NCBI GenBank assembly: GCA_036506175.1 | Contig: DASXSE010000139.1 | Span: 1 to 6,586 of the forward strand | Source of the DNA: JAIBJP01 sp036506175 | Lineage (GTDB): Bacteria; Actinomycetota; Thermoleophilia; Gaiellales; Gaiellaceae | Length of the DNA stretch: 6,586 nt | Direction: 5' to 3' | Part shown: one piece after another, positions 6,264-6,586 of the stretch | Position numbering within the stretch: position 1 is the stretch's first letter | How the letters are laid out: each line of letters opens with the position of its first letter | The notes under the pieces: model-generated | What the model saw: the letters and a program-made list of their open reading frames with translations, nothing else | Told to the model about the DNA's origin: nothing | Databases searched by the model: none | Translations under genes and position numbers: made by a program

Positions 6264-6586
6264 GTGCGCGTCCGGGTGAGGCTTTTCGCGGGCTTGCGCG
6301 AGCGTGCGGGCGTCGGCGAGCGCGAGGTCGACCTCCCTGAAGGGAGCCGGGCGAACGACGCCTGGACGGCGCTCGACCTGGGCGCGGAGCCGCCTGGACT
6401 GGCGTATGCGGTCAACCGCCAGTACGTCGACCGCGATCACGTCCTCTCCGAAGGGGACGAGCTCGCCGTCATTCCTCCCGTTTCCGGCGGGGATTTTCGC
6501 CTCGTCGAGGGGCCGATCGACGTCGGCTCGGTCATGCGTGAGGTGGAGAGTCCCTCGGCAGGCGCCGTCGTCACCTTCGTCGGCAC
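6264..6586 (+). CDS. MoaD-MoaE fusion, molybdopterin synthase (3' truncated by window)
   Basis: The frame starts at a GTG at 6264 and runs open to the window edge, giving 107 residues. Residues 1-76 are a MoaD ubiquitin-like domain: VRVRLFAGLRERAG (3-16), AVNRQYVD (49-56), LSEGDELAVIPPVSGG (61-76), ending in the Gly-Gly that in free MoaD is thiocarboxylated as the sulfur donor. It continues directly into the start of MoaE: FRLVEGPIDVGSVMREVE (78-95) and AGAVVTFVG (99-107). Family knowledge: molybdopterin synthase converts cyclic pyranopterin monophosphate to molybdopterin in the cytoplasm. Related fusions (MoaX of Mycobacterium tuberculosis) are cut after the internal Gly-Gly to free the MoaD tail. 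GTG 6264 is preferred to the in-frame GTG 6276 because it keeps the first beta strand. No ribosome binding site is visible. It is divergent from the mutase with a 17-bp gap. Confidence 0.9.
   Translation, partial: MRVRVRLFAGLRERAGVGEREVDLPEGSRANDAWTALDLGAEPPGLAYAVNRQYVDRDHVLSEGDELAVIPPVSGGDFRLVEGPIDVGSVMREVESPSAGAVVTFVG

Noticed and set aside
1..6586. CRISPR array, tRNA, rRNA, insertion sequence, integrase or phage signature
   Set aside because: No regularly spaced repeats, no cloverleaf or rRNA-like stretch, and no transposase or integrase motif was seen on either strand.

Overview
The window is a high-GC stretch with strongly GC-biased third codon positions and dense, tightly packed genes. 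Gene content and style suggest a chromosomal segment of an actinobacterium, possibly Thermoleophilia (Gaiellales/Solirubrobacterales-like). The pointers are a stand-alone methylmalonyl-CoA mutase large subunit, a MoaD-MoaE fusion, and apparently leaderless starts. The lineage is an inference from gene style, not something the sequence proves.

Layout. Bases 2-445 (+) are the C-terminal 147 residues of an HD-GYP phosphodiesterase. Bases 442-560 (-) carry what looks like the frameshifted 3' scrap of a lost gene. Bases 563-1546 and 1546-2448 (+) are two translationally coupled tandem paralogues, each with an N-terminal membrane anchor and a degenerate beta-propeller-like repeat domain. I cannot name their function. 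They converge on a minus-strand block, read right to left: methylmalonyl-CoA mutase large subunit (6246-4663), a RimJ/RimL-type GNAT acetyltransferase (4666-4157, GTGA overlap with the mutase), and an acyl-CoA carboxylase beta subunit, most likely propionyl-CoA carboxylase (4013-2445). Leaving the mutase start in the other direction is a MoaD-MoaE fusion (6264 to the window end, +), cut by the window edge.

How the genes fit together. The carboxylase and mutase are two steps of the methylmalonyl-CoA pathway: propionyl-CoA to (S)-methylmalonyl-CoA, then, after epimerisation, (R)-methylmalonyl-CoA to succinyl-CoA. The biotin-carrying alpha subunit, the epimerase, the cobalamin-binding small mutase subunit and the mutase chaperone are not in this window and must be elsewhere. 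The MoaD-MoaE fusion belongs to molybdopterin synthase and is linked to this block only by a 17-bp divergent gap.

The most interesting signals are: a 7-bp symmetric element (TAGGCTA, 6252-6258) that could serve as overlapping -10 boxes for two divergent leaderless genes; a paralogous pair of envelope proteins with an exactly conserved C-x20-C spacing; a mutase whose sequence resembles the 2-hydroxyisobutyryl-CoA/archaeal type but keeps all methylmalonyl-specific residues; and a probable homopolymer-frameshifted gene remnant at 442-560. I found no CRISPR array, tRNA, rRNA, insertion sequence or integrase, and no evidence of a wholly new defence-type system.
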